DNA of 39,486 bases from JBBQNJ01 sp038329845 (GCA_038329845.1 JBBQNJ010000047.1:1-39486), one strand, 5' to 3'; shown: positions 1 to 8,262, numbered from the stretch's first letter. The notes: generated by a model not told the origin, from the sequence alone. Translations and numbers: made by a program.

Positions 1-82
1 GCCGCAGCATGTCGCGCCAGAACTCTTCTCTGGGAAGATCACCCTGCGCGCGATCGTCCGCGCCGGCTGTGTTGTGTTTCAT
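1..82 (-). CDS. Possible 5' end of a gene cut by the window edge
   Basis: An ATG at position 82 on the minus strand opens a frame that runs 27 codons off the left edge. It begins MKHNTAGADD and later reads REEFWRDMLR. The codons are plausible for this genome, but no clear Shine-Dalgarno sequence precedes the ATG and too little is visible to assign a family. It would be divergent from the transposase remnant to its right. It could equally be a chance open frame. Confidence 0.3.
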   Translation of the reverse strand, partial: MKHNTAGADDRAQGDLPREEFWRDMLR

Positions 83-116
83 GCCGTGATCTTGACGATT
101 CGGCCAGCCAGATTAA

Positions 117-449
117 AGATGTACTTCGCCGGACGCTTACCCGCGGGCGAATCTGGTGGCACGGGCAGAGGATTGGACGTGGAGCAGTCCATGGCGTCGG
201 GAGAACCAGCGTGGTGCGGCGATGTTGAGCGATTGGCTGGTGCCGCGGCCAGCGGATTGGGTAGAGTTCGTCAATGAGACCCAGAGTGAGTCAGAACCGC
301 AGGCGATTCACCGCGGTGTGAACCGGGGCTGTCCGTTTGGGGATGATGACTGGCAGAAGCAGACGGTGGAGGATCTGTGCCCGGAACCGACCTTGCGGTC
401 CCGTGGCCGACCACGGGAAATGGTGCGGGAGGCCGCTATTGATCCCTGA
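117..449 (+). pseudogene. C-terminal remnant of a REP-associated tyrosine transposase (RAYT, IS200-like)
   Basis: The frame reads RANLVARAEDWTWSS, then PRPADWVEFVN, NRGCPFGDDDW and RSRGRPRE. This order matches the C-terminal third of RAYT (Y1_Tnp/REP) transposases, whose usual text is NPLRANLV..AEDW..SS, PRP.DW...VN, RG.PFG...W and LRPRGRPRK. A stop codon at 114-116 interrupts the frame directly upstream. The HUH motif and catalytic tyrosine region are absent, so this is a 5'-truncated copy. A GTG at 156 could start a 97-residue peptide, but it would lack the catalytic domain. RAYTs are single-copy housekeeping-like transposases that mobilise REP palindromes. The remnant suggests a dead copy whose repeats may lie elsewhere in the genome. 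Confidence 0.72.
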
Positions 450-452
450 CCC

Positions 453-488
453 GTTTTCTGTTTTTGTTTCTGAGTCGTTTTCTGTTTT
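453..488. repeat. T-rich 12-bp direct repeat after the RAYT remnant
   Basis: The sequence GTTTTCTGTTTT occurs at 453-464 and again at 477-488, just beyond the stop codon of the transposase remnant. The T-rich stretch differs sharply from the GC-rich surroundings. It may be the old right boundary of the RAYT unit, but no palindrome was recognised in it. Confidence 0.4.
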
Positions 489-563
489 CAAGCCCGCGCT
501 GTGAGCGACTTTAACCTGCGCCCTGACCGGCGCGGGCGAGTGACACGGGCCTCGGCGGACCGG

Positions 564-1388
564 TTAGACTTCGACCATCATCGTGTCCCGCAGTTTTTCC
601 AAGGCTTCATGCTCGATCTGGCGGACCCGCTCGCGGGTCAGGCCGATGTGGTGTCCGATCTCCTTGAGCGTCATCGGCTCCTGACCGTCCAGGCCGTAGC
701 GCATCCGCAGAATCTTGCCCTCGCGCTCGTCGATGTTCTCCAACAGCTCGGCCAACTGCTGGAGCTGATCGCTGTCCATGACCTGCTCATCCGGCGGGGG
801 ATTGTTGGTGTCGGGGACCAGTTCGTTGATGGTCAGCTCGCCATCGGCGCTGCCGGATTGCGTGGGTGAATGATACGCCTTGACGGCCTTGGTGATGATC
901 CGCAGCTTTTTCGGCGACATCTTCATATGCACCGACAGCTCGTCGATGGTCGCCTGGCGTCCGAGACGGTCCTCCAGGTCTCGCATGGCGTACTTAAGCT
1001 TGGTCATCATCTCGACCATGTAGGCCGGAATGTGGATCGGCTGGGATCCGTTGATCAGCGCCCGTTTGATCGCTTGCTTGATCCACCACGAGGCGTAGGT
1101 GGAGAAGCGCGAGCCGTTCTCCGGATCGAACCCCTCGACCGCCTTGAGCAGCCCGATGTTTCCTTCTTCGATCAGATCAGGAAGGCTCAGTCCGCGGTTG
1201 GCGTAATTTTTGGAGATGTTGACCACCAGTCGCAGATTGGCGCGGACCATCTGTTCGCGCGCCATCATGTCGTTGTGGTGGATGATCCGCCGCGCCAACG
1301 CCTTTTCCTCGTCGGCCGTCAACAGCCGACCGGTGTGGATCTGCTTGAGGTAAAGCTGCAAGCCATTTTGAACCGCCGTTGAAGCCAT
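564..1388 (-). CDS. Sigma-70 family RNA polymerase sigma factor (RpoD/SigA-like, no region 1.1)
   Basis: This 274-residue protein directs RNA polymerase to promoters. Region 2 spans about residues 42-112, with NLRLVVNISKNYANRG, LPDLIEEGNIGL and STYASWWIKQAI, the core-binding and -10 recognition helices. Region 3 spans roughly 120-195. Region 4 spans about 205-268, ends in LTRERVRQIE and reads the -35 element. The opening QNGLQLYLKQI is a short region 1.2. The acidic region 1.1 of E. coli RpoD is missing and the length is RpoS-like, so it is either the primary factor of a short type or a group 2 factor. Start chosen at ATG 1388 because AGAGAG sits about 7 nt upstream and alignment to family members begins here. 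The open frame extends upstream over non-coding sequence. tRNA-Val lies 282 bp upstream on the same strand. Confidence 0.93.
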   Translation of the reverse strand: MASTAVQNGLQLYLKQIHTGRLLTADEEKALARRIIHHNDMMAREQMVRANLRLVVNISKNYANRGLSLPDLIEEGNIGLLKAVEGFDPENGSRFSTYASWWIKQAIKRALINGSQPIHIPAYMVEMMTKLKYAMRDLEDRLGRQATIDELSVHMKMSPKKLRIITKAVKAYHSPTQSGSADGELTINELVPDTNNPPPDEQVMDSDQLQQLAELLENIDEREGKILRMRYGLDGQEPMTLKEIGHHIGLTRERVRQIEHEALEKLRDTMMVEV

Positions 1389-1670
1389 GGGCGCTCTCTG
1401 GTAGCTCTGAAAGCGGCGTGGATAGCGATTCATCGACAGGAGATCGCTCACCGCGCCGCGGGTTCCGCGGGACGCTGGCAGTGGGGATGTGCGCGGTATG
1501 ACGCGGGCGCGTGAGCGCTGAACGTCGAACCGGCATTCACCCCTGCCATGGGTGCTATCGGCAGGGGATGGGGCGCACTTGGGGTGTGAGCGGGAAGAGT
1601 TGCCCATCGGGACCGCGCCGGTGCTGCTGAATCCGCCTTCTGGCGCGGCTGGCGCGGTTATGCGGGAAAA

Positions 1671-1744
1671 TGGGCCGTATCCGGCTCGAACGGATGACCT
1701 CCTCGGTGTAAGCGAGGCGCTCTGGCCAACTGAGCTAACGGCCC
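1671..1744 (-). tRNA. tRNA-Val (anticodon TAC)
   Basis: The minus strand folds into a complete cloverleaf. The acceptor arm GGGCCGT pairs perfectly with ACGGCCC, the D-arm contains TTAGCTCAGTTGG, and the anticodon stem CCTCG/CGAGG encloses loop CTTACAC with anticodon TAC. The T-arm contains GTTCGAGCC. The discriminator base is A and CCA is not encoded, as the next bases are TTTT. The gene lies between the sigma factor gene (same strand, downstream) and the PII gene (divergent). Confidence 0.95.
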
Positions 1745-1753
1745 GACCCATTT

Positions 1754-1782
1754 AAGGTATGACCCGGCGGGAGAAAGGTAAA
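1754..1782 (-). promoter_or_regulatory. Candidate promoter of tRNA-Val
   Basis: On the minus strand, TTTACC (1782-1777) and TACCTT (1759-1754) are separated by 17 bp and end about 10 bp before the mature tRNA 5' end at 1744. The match to sigma-70 consensus is moderate (4/6 and 3/6). The call rests mainly on position. Confidence 0.35.
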
Positions 1783-1880
1783 GGGTATCCCGTGGGGTCG
1801 GTCGCGTATAGACTCACGACCGTGGGTGTCATGCGAATCGTGCGTGAACCGTTATTTTCGACACCTCCAGGAGCGATGCC

Positions 1881-2219
1881 ATGCGAATGATTGAAGCGGT
1901 GATCAAGCCTCAGCGGCTCGAAGCGGTCAAGAGCGCGCTTGCCAAGCTGGGGAATCTCGGGGTGACGGCGGTGGAGTGCAAGGGATTCGGACGCCAGATG
2001 GGCCACACCGAGCGATATCGCGGGGCGAAGATGGACGTGGCGTTCGTCCCGAAAATCCTGCTGTCGATCGCCGTGAAGGATGACGACACGGACGCAGTGG
2101 TCAACGCCATCGTCGAAGGCGCCCGGACCGGCGAAGTCGGCGACGGCAAGATCTTCGTCTACCCGATCGAAAGGGTGGTGCGTATTCGCACCGGTGAGAT
2201 CAACGAACTGGCGGTATAG
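1881..2219 (+). CDS. PII nitrogen regulatory protein without the uridylylation tyrosine
   Basis: PII proteins sense ATP/ADP and 2-oxoglutarate and control ammonium transporters and nitrogen enzymes. The protein is 112 residues, the exact length of E. coli GlnB. It shows the N-terminal IEAVIKPQRL strand-helix, the T-loop entry KGFGRQMGHTERYRGA (residues 34-49), the B-loop TGEVGDGKIFV and the C-terminal RIRTGE. Residue 51, tyrosine in proteobacterial GlnB/GlnK, is Met here, and position 49 is Ala where cyanobacterial PII has Ser. Neither classical covalent modification is therefore possible, while Tyr46 is kept. The start is supported by AGGAG about 8 nt upstream. No amt or glnA gene is adjacent, so the target cannot be read from context. 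GlnB versus GlnK cannot be decided. Confidence 0.93.
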   Translation: MRMIEAVIKPQRLEAVKSALAKLGNLGVTAVECKGFGRQMGHTERYRGAKMDVAFVPKILLSIAVKDDDTDAVVNAIVEGARTGEVGDGKIFVYPIERVVRIRTGEINELAV

Positions 2220-2281
2220 GGGCCGGGGGCGCTTTTGCATCGCGGCGCGAATTCATCGGGAGTGGACCGCGGGTCAGGTCA

Positions 2282-2338
2282 GCGCTCGCCGGTCCGTTGG
2301 GCGCTCGCCGGTCACTTCGGCGCTCGCCGGGCTGTCAA
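2282..2338. repeat. Three 19-bp tandem units across the prmC stop codon
   Basis: Units begin at 2282, 2301 and 2320, each opening with GCGCTCGCCGG. The prmC stop codon (TCA on the plus strand, 2312-2314) lies in the second unit and its last codons in the third. The array sits between the convergent PII and prmC genes. Units two and three diverge in their last 6-8 bases. Confidence 0.75.
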
Positions 2339-3205
2339 CACGCGGTCGCGACCGCCGAGATCCTTGAGGAGTCTGCCTTCGGTGTAGTCGTTGCGGGTGC
2401 CCAGCAGCGATAGAGCCGCTTCTCCCTGGTCGAAGGCGATCTCGAGATAGAGTCGTCCGGCGAGGGTCAATCGCTCGGCGGCACCGTCGAGGATTCGGCG
2501 GTGGATGGCAAGCCCGTCGAGGCCGCCGTCCAGGGCCGCGGTCGGCTCGTACTCGCGGACACCGCGGTCGAGCCCGGCGATCTGGCCGCTGGGGATGTAC
2601 GGAGGGTTGGCCACGATCATATCGAACGGCTGCTGATCAACCGAGCCTTCTATCGCGTCGAAAAGATCGCCCTGAAAAACCAGCACCCGCTCGGCGAGTC
2701 CCAGCCGCCGCATGTTCGCTTGGGCCAGCTCGACGGCGGGAGCCGACAGATCGCCCGCGACCACCACCGCGGCCTTCAGCCGCGTGGCGATCGCCGCGGC
2801 GATGCATCCGCTGCCCGTGCAAAGGTCGAGCACGCGCGGGGCTTCGAGTCCGGGGGTGGCGCGGACGAATTGCAGCACGTTTTCGACCAGCGTTTCGGTT
2901 TCCGGGCGGGGGATCAGCACCTGGCGGTTGACCTCGAACTCCAGCCCGAAGAAATGTCCTTTTCCAGTCAGATACGCGATCGGCTCATGCTCGCCGGCGC
3001 GGCGCACCAGGTCTCGATACGTCGTCAGAACGTGATCCGGCAGGGCGCGGTCGTAGTCCATGTACAACTTGATTCGCGGCTCATTTAGAACGTGGGACAA
3101 CAGCAACTCGGCGGAAAGCCGCGGCGAATCGACGCTCTTTCGCTCGAAAAATCCGCTGGTCCATTCCAGCAGCCGTCGAACCGTCCAGGGTCGCTCATCG
3201 GGCAT
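2312..3205 (-). CDS. prmC: Peptide chain release factor N5-glutamine methyltransferase
   Basis: PrmC (HemK) methylates the glutamine of the GGQ motif in release factors RF1 and RF2, using S-adenosylmethionine. The protein is 297 residues, a normal length. The N-terminal helical domain (about 1-80) contains SAELLLSHVL and PIAYLTGKGHFFGLEF. The link LIPRPETETLVE is typical. The SAM-binding loop is DLCTGSGCIA (127-136) and the substrate-glutamine motif is NPPY (200-203). Start chosen at ATG 3205, where homologues begin. The frame continues upstream into AT-rich non-coding sequence. No strong ribosome binding site is seen. In many bacteria prmC sits next to prfA, which is not the case here. Confidence 0.94.
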   Translation of the reverse strand: MPDERPWTVRRLLEWTSGFFERKSVDSPRLSAELLLSHVLNEPRIKLYMDYDRALPDHVLTTYRDLVRRAGEHEPIAYLTGKGHFFGLEFEVNRQVLIPRPETETLVENVLQFVRATPGLEAPRVLDLCTGSGCIAAAIATRLKAAVVVAGDLSAPAVELAQANMRRLGLAERVLVFQGDLFDAIEGSVDQQPFDMIVANPPYIPSGQIAGLDRGVREYEPTAALDGGLDGLAIHRRILDGAAERLTLAGRLYLEIAFDQGEAALSLLGTRNDYTEGRLLKDLGGRDRVLTARRAPK

Positions 3206-3388
3206 GTTCGTCGGATTGTAATGCAACCAACGCGGTCTTGCACCCCAAAAAGAGGACGCGCTTCTTTTTTCACAGCTTAGTGGAAACGCGCACGTAAAAA
3301 TAACAAAATACACACGAATCCCGATAATACGGTGTCATAACAAGCGCGTCCCCTTTTTTCGTTGGCGAAGTGCTGATAGGCTGTTTGG

Positions 3389-3673
3389 ATGAGCAGCGGG
3401 CAGGCGGCGATGGCGTGGGTTGGCGCGGGATATCTGGTTTCCAGCGCGGCGACGTTTGTCATGTATGGGTTGGACAAGTCTCGCGCCCGGCGCGGCGGGC
3501 ATCGCATCAGCGAGCGGACGTTGCATCTGATGGAATTGCTGGGGGGCTGGCCCGGGGGGTGGATTGGCCAGGCCTATTGGCGGCATAAACGGCGAAAATT
3601 TTCCTATCTACTGGTGTTCTACGCGATCGTCGCCGTCCATGTCGCCGCGTGGGGACTTTGGTTGTGGCGCTAA
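3389..3673 (+). CDS. DUF1294 family small membrane protein
   Basis: A 94-residue protein with two or three membrane segments: about 8-27 and about 72-92, with a shorter hydrophobic stretch between. It carries the DUF1294 signature YGLDKSRARRGGHRISERTLH followed by GGWPGGWIGQ and HKRRKFSY. Members are uncharacterised inner-membrane proteins, sometimes fused to cold-shock domains; no such fusion is present here. The region between it and prmC (3206-3388) is AT-rich and probably holds divergent promoters. Confidence 0.82.
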   Translation: MSSGQAAMAWVGAGYLVSSAATFVMYGLDKSRARRGGHRISERTLHLMELLGGWPGGWIGQAYWRHKRRKFSYLLVFYAIVAVHVAAWGLWLWR

Positions 3674-3695
3674 CGTGCCGGCGGCGCGGGGCGTT

Positions 3696-3843
3696 GTCAG
3701 CCGGCGGTGATGTGCCGCGTCGTCAGCCGGCGGTGACGTGCCGATGCCGCGCCGCGTCGTCAGCCGGCGGTGACGTGCCGATGCCGCGCCGTGTGGTCGG
3801 CCGGTGGTGACGTGCCGCGCCGTGTCGTCAGCCGGCGGTGACG
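3696..3843. repeat. Five-copy tandem array overlapping the fliD stop codon
   Basis: A unit resembling GTCAGCCGGCGGTGACGTGC begins at 3696, 3722, 3759, 3796 and 3826. Spacing is 26, 37, 37 and 30 bp; the longer units have an added ATGCCGCGC-type segment. The last copy contains the final codons (SVTAG) and stop of fliD, so the array repeatedly copies the 3' end of the gene into the intergenic space. Copies are 85-100% alike by eye. Spacers are far too short and related for CRISPR. Confidence 0.85.
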
Positions 3844-6800
3844 GATTTGATCTGGCCGATCGACTGTTGCTGATTTTGCAGACCGGCCAGCACGGATTCG
3901 AGCTGGGAGAACTGGCGCTCGAGCCGAAGCCGCTTGGCGTCCAGCAGTTTGTCCAGCGACTTGATCCGCGATTCGAACTGGGTGGTGCGTCCCTCGAGGG
4001 TCTTGTTTTCCAGCGGAATCACGCCGTTCACCGGGTCGATCAGCTTGTTGATGCGAGACTCGAGGATCACCCCGATGCCGGCCCCGCGGGTTGCGCGGGC
4101 GCTGACAATCGCTCCGCCGTCGAGAAGCGTTCCATTCGACGCGGTGTTGAGCTTCAGGTCGATTATGGCCGGAGAACCGTTAAGAGAACTGACGCTGAGC
4201 TTTCCGGCCCCGCCGGTGAGGTCGGTCAGCCGGATTCCATCGCCCGAGCCTTTGAGTTCAGCCTTGAGGCGCGTTCCCCCGGCGGCGTTGATCAGCCCCA
4301 GCACATCGTTGAGGGTTGAAGCCCCATCGACGCCGACGTTGATCGTGGTCCCGTCGCGCAGGGTGACTTGGAAATCGTCCAAGCCGGTCCCGGCGGACCG
4401 CACGCCGCGGCCGGCGTTCAACTGGCTCAGCGAAGTCTCTCCGCCGATGGTCCCCAGCGACTTGGTGAACAGGGATGAGACGGCATCGGCATCGCTGGCG
4501 AAGGCCTGGCGAAATTTATCCTCGTCAAACTCGATTTTGGCACCATCGCCGAGCCGAAGTCCCACATCGGCCAGCACGCGGTATTTTCCACCCGCCACGA
4601 CACTGGTGAACGCCGCATAAAATTCGGAACTGATCTGCTGAACCGTCCCTTCGCCGAGCAGCAACCCCTTGGTGTTGGTTTTGGGGTCGAACTGGGTCAG
4701 CTCGGCGATCTTGTCCGCCATTTCGTTGAAGTTTTTGACCAGGTTGGTGATCTGCGTAACCAGTGTGTCGGGACTTCGCGAAATGGTGACGCTCACCGCC
4801 TCGCGGCTGATCCCATGCAGATCGAGCGTCACCCCTTTGATCACGCCGCTGATCTGATTGGCGGCGGCGGTGATCAGCAGCGGCCTTTCGCTGGACGGAT
4901 CGCCGACGAAGACCGCCGCGTCTTGACTTTCCACCAGGGTGCCGGCTGCGAGCAATGTGTCGCCGGCGTCAATGACCACGCGCCCCGCGCGCCCGGAGTT
5001 GGCGGCACTGAGCGAAAGGCGGTAGGGGGCCGTGCCCGATCCATCGTTCATGATCGAAGCCGTCACGCCGAACCCCAGATCGTTGATCTTCTTCTGAACG
5101 CTCTCAAGAGTATCGGTGGCCGTGATAGCGATGCTCTTCTCCCACGTTCCATCGATCGTCGTCGCGTCGGCGGTTCCCATGATGTTCAGCGCCTTGGCCG
5201 AGCCAGCGTCAAGGTCGGCGATGGTGAGCTTCTGGGCGCCGGCGTTGGTGTCCTCCAGCAGCAGCCCATCGCCGTGATCGTTGATCCGCGCCGTCACGCC
5301 GAGATTCTTGGCGTTGATTTCGCTGATCACGTCGGCAAGGGTCAGTTCGTTGCCTTGCGAGAGGTCCACGGTGGCGCTGGTCCCCAGGGAATTGGTGATC
5401 TTGAACCGACCCTGAGGAACGCCTTTTCCGCCGTTCAGCGTGGAAAGCCGAGTGTTTTCCGTAACCCACTGGCGCTGGAGGTTGCCGCTGTGAATCACAT
5501 CGGCACTGGCGCCGGCCGTGGCGATGCCCAGGTCGGCGGCGGCGGTGCCCGAGACGTCGGTGATGACCAGCGGCCCGGTGCCGCCGCTGGCGTCGATGAT
5601 GTCGATTCCGTTGCCGGCATGGTTCAACCCCGCGGTGAGTCGCCCGCCGCCAGCGTTATTGATCACATCGATCAGCCCCTGGACGTTGAACACGTCGTTG
5701 CTCGCTAGATCGACGGTGTGGGCAGCGCCGCCACGGTCGGTGATGGTGAACGTGCCCCGGCCAATTCCTGAGCCGCCTTTGAGGCTGTTGAGCAGCACGC
5801 TGTTGATGCTCGAGAGGATTTTCCCGCCGTCGAACACAGGCCCGGTCGCGGCACCCAATATTCCCAGATCGGCCGGGGCCTTGGACCCGTTGAGTGAGCT
5901 GACCTGCATCGCCGCGCCGCCGCCGCCGGTGTGATCGACCAGGCGGATTCGATTGGAGGACGGGATCAGTTCGGCGGTCACGCTGGAACCGGTCTTGGCG
6001 TTGATCGCGTCGATGACTTCGCCCATCGTTTTGGCCGTGCCGACGCTGATGTCAAAGCTCGACCCATCGGCGCTTTGGATGCGCAGATCATCGCTGGTTC
6101 CCCCGGCGGTTCGGATGCCTCGCCCATCATTCAGCCGGGTCAAATCGGTGGATCGACCCAGGTAGTGGATGTCGGTGCCGGTAACACTGGCGGCGCTGGT
6201 GGCGAAAACGATCCCCAGGTCCTCGGCGGCATGACCGACGCCCATGTCCTGCACGATCAGCGACCCGGCACCCAGGCCGGTGCGATCCTCGAACTTGATC
6301 TGATCCCCAACGACCGTGGCCCGCACCGACACATCCAGGGCGGTGTTGATCTTTCGCAGCACGTCATCAAGTGTGACGGCGGCGCTGATATCGACCACCG
6401 CGCTCTTGCCGGATCGGTCGGTGATTCGAAACGACCCGCGATGGATGCCTTCCCCGCCGCGAAGCTCCGACAGCGCCGTCTGGCTGGTGATTTCTCCGCC
6501 GCCCATCTCGAGGCTGAGCGTTCCGGTCCCGACGACCGGCGCGGTGTAGTCACTGAATCCCCGGGTCATCGACTGCTGCGCCGTGACCAGTCGCGCGACC
6601 TGAAACTGGTAGCTGCCCACCTGCGCGCCATTCGACGCGGTTGCGGTGAGGACATTTTCGTCGCCGCTGGTGCTGGTAGCGGCTTGAAAGCTGGACGGCT
6701 TTTTAAGCGAACTCGCCGAGAGGCGCAGGCTCGTCAGCCGGGTCTGCAAATCGGTGTACGCCAGCTTCTGCTGGTTGACGCCGTCGATGCGAGTCTGGAG

Positions 6801-6899
6801 TAGCGTCTTGGGACGCGCTTCCAACTGCATGAGCTGGTCGATCACGTCCCTGGAATTGATCCCGCTGATGACGCCGACGCTGGAAGTGATGCTGGGCAT
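3828..6899 (-). CDS. fliD: Flagellar filament cap / hook-associated protein 2, greatly enlarged
   Basis: FliD caps the flagellar filament and helps flagellin fold at the tip. The N-terminal domain (about 1-105) has SGINSRDVIDQLMQLEARP and QLQ-type coiled coil. The C-terminal domain (about 665-1023) ends in the coiled coil LLDAKRLRLERQFSQLESVL. At 1023 residues it is roughly twice the usual 450-550. The extra length is a chain of related segments beginning L-x-G-G-x-G-(V/I) with DITDRSG-like and TLDDVLxxIN-like strands, the flagellin hook IN pattern. They lie at about 144-230, 255-348, 372-460, 487-575, a weaker one near 590-655, and one at 825-917 inside the C-terminal domain. No other flagellar gene is in the window. 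The start ATG is supported by a conserved N-terminus. Confidence 0.93.
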   Translation of the reverse strand: MPSITSSVGVISGINSRDVIDQLMQLEARPKTLLQTRIDGVNQQKLAYTDLQTRLTSLRLSASSLKKPSSFQAATSTSGDENVLTATASNGAQVGSYQFQVARLVTAQQSMTRGFSDYTAPVVGTGTLSLEMGGGEITSQTALSELRGGEGIHRGSFRITDRSGKSAVVDISAAVTLDDVLRKINTALDVSVRATVVGDQIKFEDRTGLGAGSLIVQDMGVGHAAEDLGIVFATSAASVTGTDIHYLGRSTDLTRLNDGRGIRTAGGTSDDLRIQSADGSSFDISVGTAKTMGEVIDAINAKTGSSVTAELIPSSNRIRLVDHTGGGGAAMQVSSLNGSKAPADLGILGAATGPVFDGGKILSSINSVLLNSLKGGSGIGRGTFTITDRGGAAHTVDLASNDVFNVQGLIDVINNAGGGRLTAGLNHAGNGIDIIDASGGTGPLVITDVSGTAAADLGIATAGASADVIHSGNLQRQWVTENTRLSTLNGGKGVPQGRFKITNSLGTSATVDLSQGNELTLADVISEINAKNLGVTARINDHGDGLLLEDTNAGAQKLTIADLDAGSAKALNIMGTADATTIDGTWEKSIAITATDTLESVQKKINDLGFGVTASIMNDGSGTAPYRLSLSAANSGRAGRVVIDAGDTLLAAGTLVESQDAAVFVGDPSSERPLLITAAANQISGVIKGVTLDLHGISREAVSVTISRSPDTLVTQITNLVKNFNEMADKIAELTQFDPKTNTKGLLLGEGTVQQISSEFYAAFTSVVAGGKYRVLADVGLRLGDGAKIEFDEDKFRQAFASDADAVSSLFTKSLGTIGGETSLSQLNAGRGVRSAGTGLDDFQVTLRDGTTINVGVDGASTLNDVLGLINAAGGTRLKAELKGSGDGIRLTDLTGGAGKLSVSSLNGSPAIIDLKLNTASNGTLLDGGAIVSARATRGAGIGVILESRINKLIDPVNGVIPLENKTLEGRTTQFESRIKSLDKLLDAKRLRLERQFSQLESVLAGLQNQQQSIGQIKSVTAG

Positions 6900-6930
6900 G
6901 GCAGAATTGGCCCTCGCCGGGCCGTCGCGG

Positions 6931-7143
6931 TTAGTCGCTGATTCGGTTCATCCTCCCGAGGCCCTGCCCGCACGGGCTTGTCCCATCGCGGGGATCTTCA
7001 TCGGCGGCGCTGGTGTGAAGCAACTGATTTCGCCAGAGCTTCAGGAACGTCGCTCGAGCCTTTCGGACCTTTGCCAGACGTTGGATCACCGAGTCGAGGT
7101 TGTTCATCAGGGTCGGTTGCGTCATGGGCGATGGATCGGCCAC
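6931..7143 (-). CDS. Possible small protein upstream of fliD
   Basis: A 70-residue frame ends 31 bp before the fliD start on the same strand. It contains NNLDSVIQRLAKVRKARATF, a likely amphipathic helix, and a polar tail. Alternative starts are ATG 7125 and an ATG six codons later. No convincing ribosome binding site is seen. Its position would suit a small flagellar chaperone, but no FliS or FliT signature is visible. It may be a chance frame in the fliD leader. Confidence 0.35.
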   Translation of the reverse strand: MADPSPMTQPTLMNNLDSVIQRLAKVRKARATFLKLWRNQLLHTSAADEDPRDGTSPCGQGLGRMNRISD

Positions 7144-7347
7144 GACCGCACCGCCACGGCGCGGGCGGGGAGTCGATCCGCGAATATTATCGGCCCCGGC
7201 GTCGCGGGAACGTGAGGCAAACCCTCGATCCGTACGCGATCTATTCGCAGAATCATCCGGCGACTACCCATCGTGACAGCTCCAAACAGTCGCCGTACAA
7301 TGTGACGCTTGGAGGCTAAGCGTGATCCGCGACGGGCGTTTTGAGCG

Positions 7348-8262
7348 ATGATCTTTTCCCTGCTACAGACCTTGCACCAGATTCCGATCGCGGTGGTTGA
7401 TGTCGAGACGACCGGCGCTTCGCCGGATTTCGGACACCGGGTGATCGAGGTGGGGATCGTGCGACTGGAAGGCGGTCGCCCGGCGGCGGAATATCAGCAA
7501 CTGATCAACCCGGGGCGGCGGATCGGCGCCGGGATTTCGGCGCTGACCGGGATCACCGACTCGATGGTCACCGAAGCGCCGGACTTCGCGGGGCAGCTTC
7601 CGCGGATGCTGGAGATGATGCGCGGAGCGATAGTGTTGGGACACAACGTCCGCTTCGACTTGGGATTTTTGTCGCGCGAGCTGTGCCGGTGTGGATGCGA
7701 GATTTGCCAGACGCTGGGCGATGCCCCGGTGATGGACACGCTGCGGATCGCCCGCCGACGGTTCGGGCGCGGCGGCAACAGCCTCCAGACGCTCGCCCGC
7801 CGGCTGGGAATGGCGCCGCCGGTGGCGCATCGCGCGCTAGCCGATGCGCAGACCACCGCGTTCGTGTTCGAGCAGTTGCTGGCGCCGCTGGGGGGATGGA
7901 GCTTGAGCCTGGTCGATGCCCTGTCGCACCACGGCGGGGCGATGGGGCTGCTGCCGGCGAATCCGCGAGAGAGCATCCTGCCGTTGGAGCTGAGCGAAGC
8001 ACTGGATTTCAAGCTCCCGGTGATGATGGAATACGTTGACGCGACCCAACGTGTGACCCGGCGGGTGGTCCGCCCGCTGTCGCTGCGCCGGATGCGCGGG
8101 GAACTCATGTTGGTGGCGCACTGTGAACTGCGATCCGAGCAGCGCACGTTCAAGCTCGATCGAATCGTGCAGCTCAGCCGCGTCGGCGATGAGCCGGCAA
8201 TGACGGCAACTCACCTGTCCATGGCCGCCGAATCGTCCGCGGCACAGCCGCCGACGCCGTGA
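7348..8262 (+). CDS. DEDDh 3'-5' exonuclease (DnaQ-like) fused to a WYL domain
   Basis: The N-terminal 185 residues are a DnaQ/epsilon-type exonuclease. Exo I is VVDVETTG (D18, E20), Exo II is HNVRFDLGFL (D104) and Exo III is HRALADAQTT (H161, D166), so all four acidic residues and the catalytic histidine are present. INPGRRIGAGISALTGIT is the usual strand after Exo I. Residues about 223-278 match a WYL domain: MMEYVDATQRVTRRVVRPL, then a strand pair and RTFKLDRIVQL. WYL domains bind nucleic acid or nucleotide ligands and usually sit in HTH regulators, so the fusion suggests a regulated or guided nuclease. The last ~25 residues are low complexity. Divergent from fliD, apparently monocistronic. 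Exact substrate unknown. Confidence 0.88.
   Translation: MIFSLLQTLHQIPIAVVDVETTGASPDFGHRVIEVGIVRLEGGRPAAEYQQLINPGRRIGAGISALTGITDSMVTEAPDFAGQLPRMLEMMRGAIVLGHNVRFDLGFLSRELCRCGCEICQTLGDAPVMDTLRIARRRFGRGGNSLQTLARRLGMAPPVAHRALADAQTTAFVFEQLLAPLGGWSLSLVDALSHHGGAMGLLPANPRESILPLELSEALDFKLPVMMEYVDATQRVTRRVVRPLSLRRMRGELMLVAHCELRSEQRTFKLDRIVQLSRVGDEPAMTATHLSMAAESSAAQPPTP

Noticed and set aside
493..537. Terminator for the sigma factor gene (GCCCGCGC/GCGCGGGC)
   Set aside because: The 8-bp arms enclose a 30-nt loop and are not followed by a T tract on the minus strand.
3696..3843. CRISPR array
   Set aside because: Copies are imperfect, spacing is 26-37 bp and the intervening segments are related to each other, so there are no real spacers.
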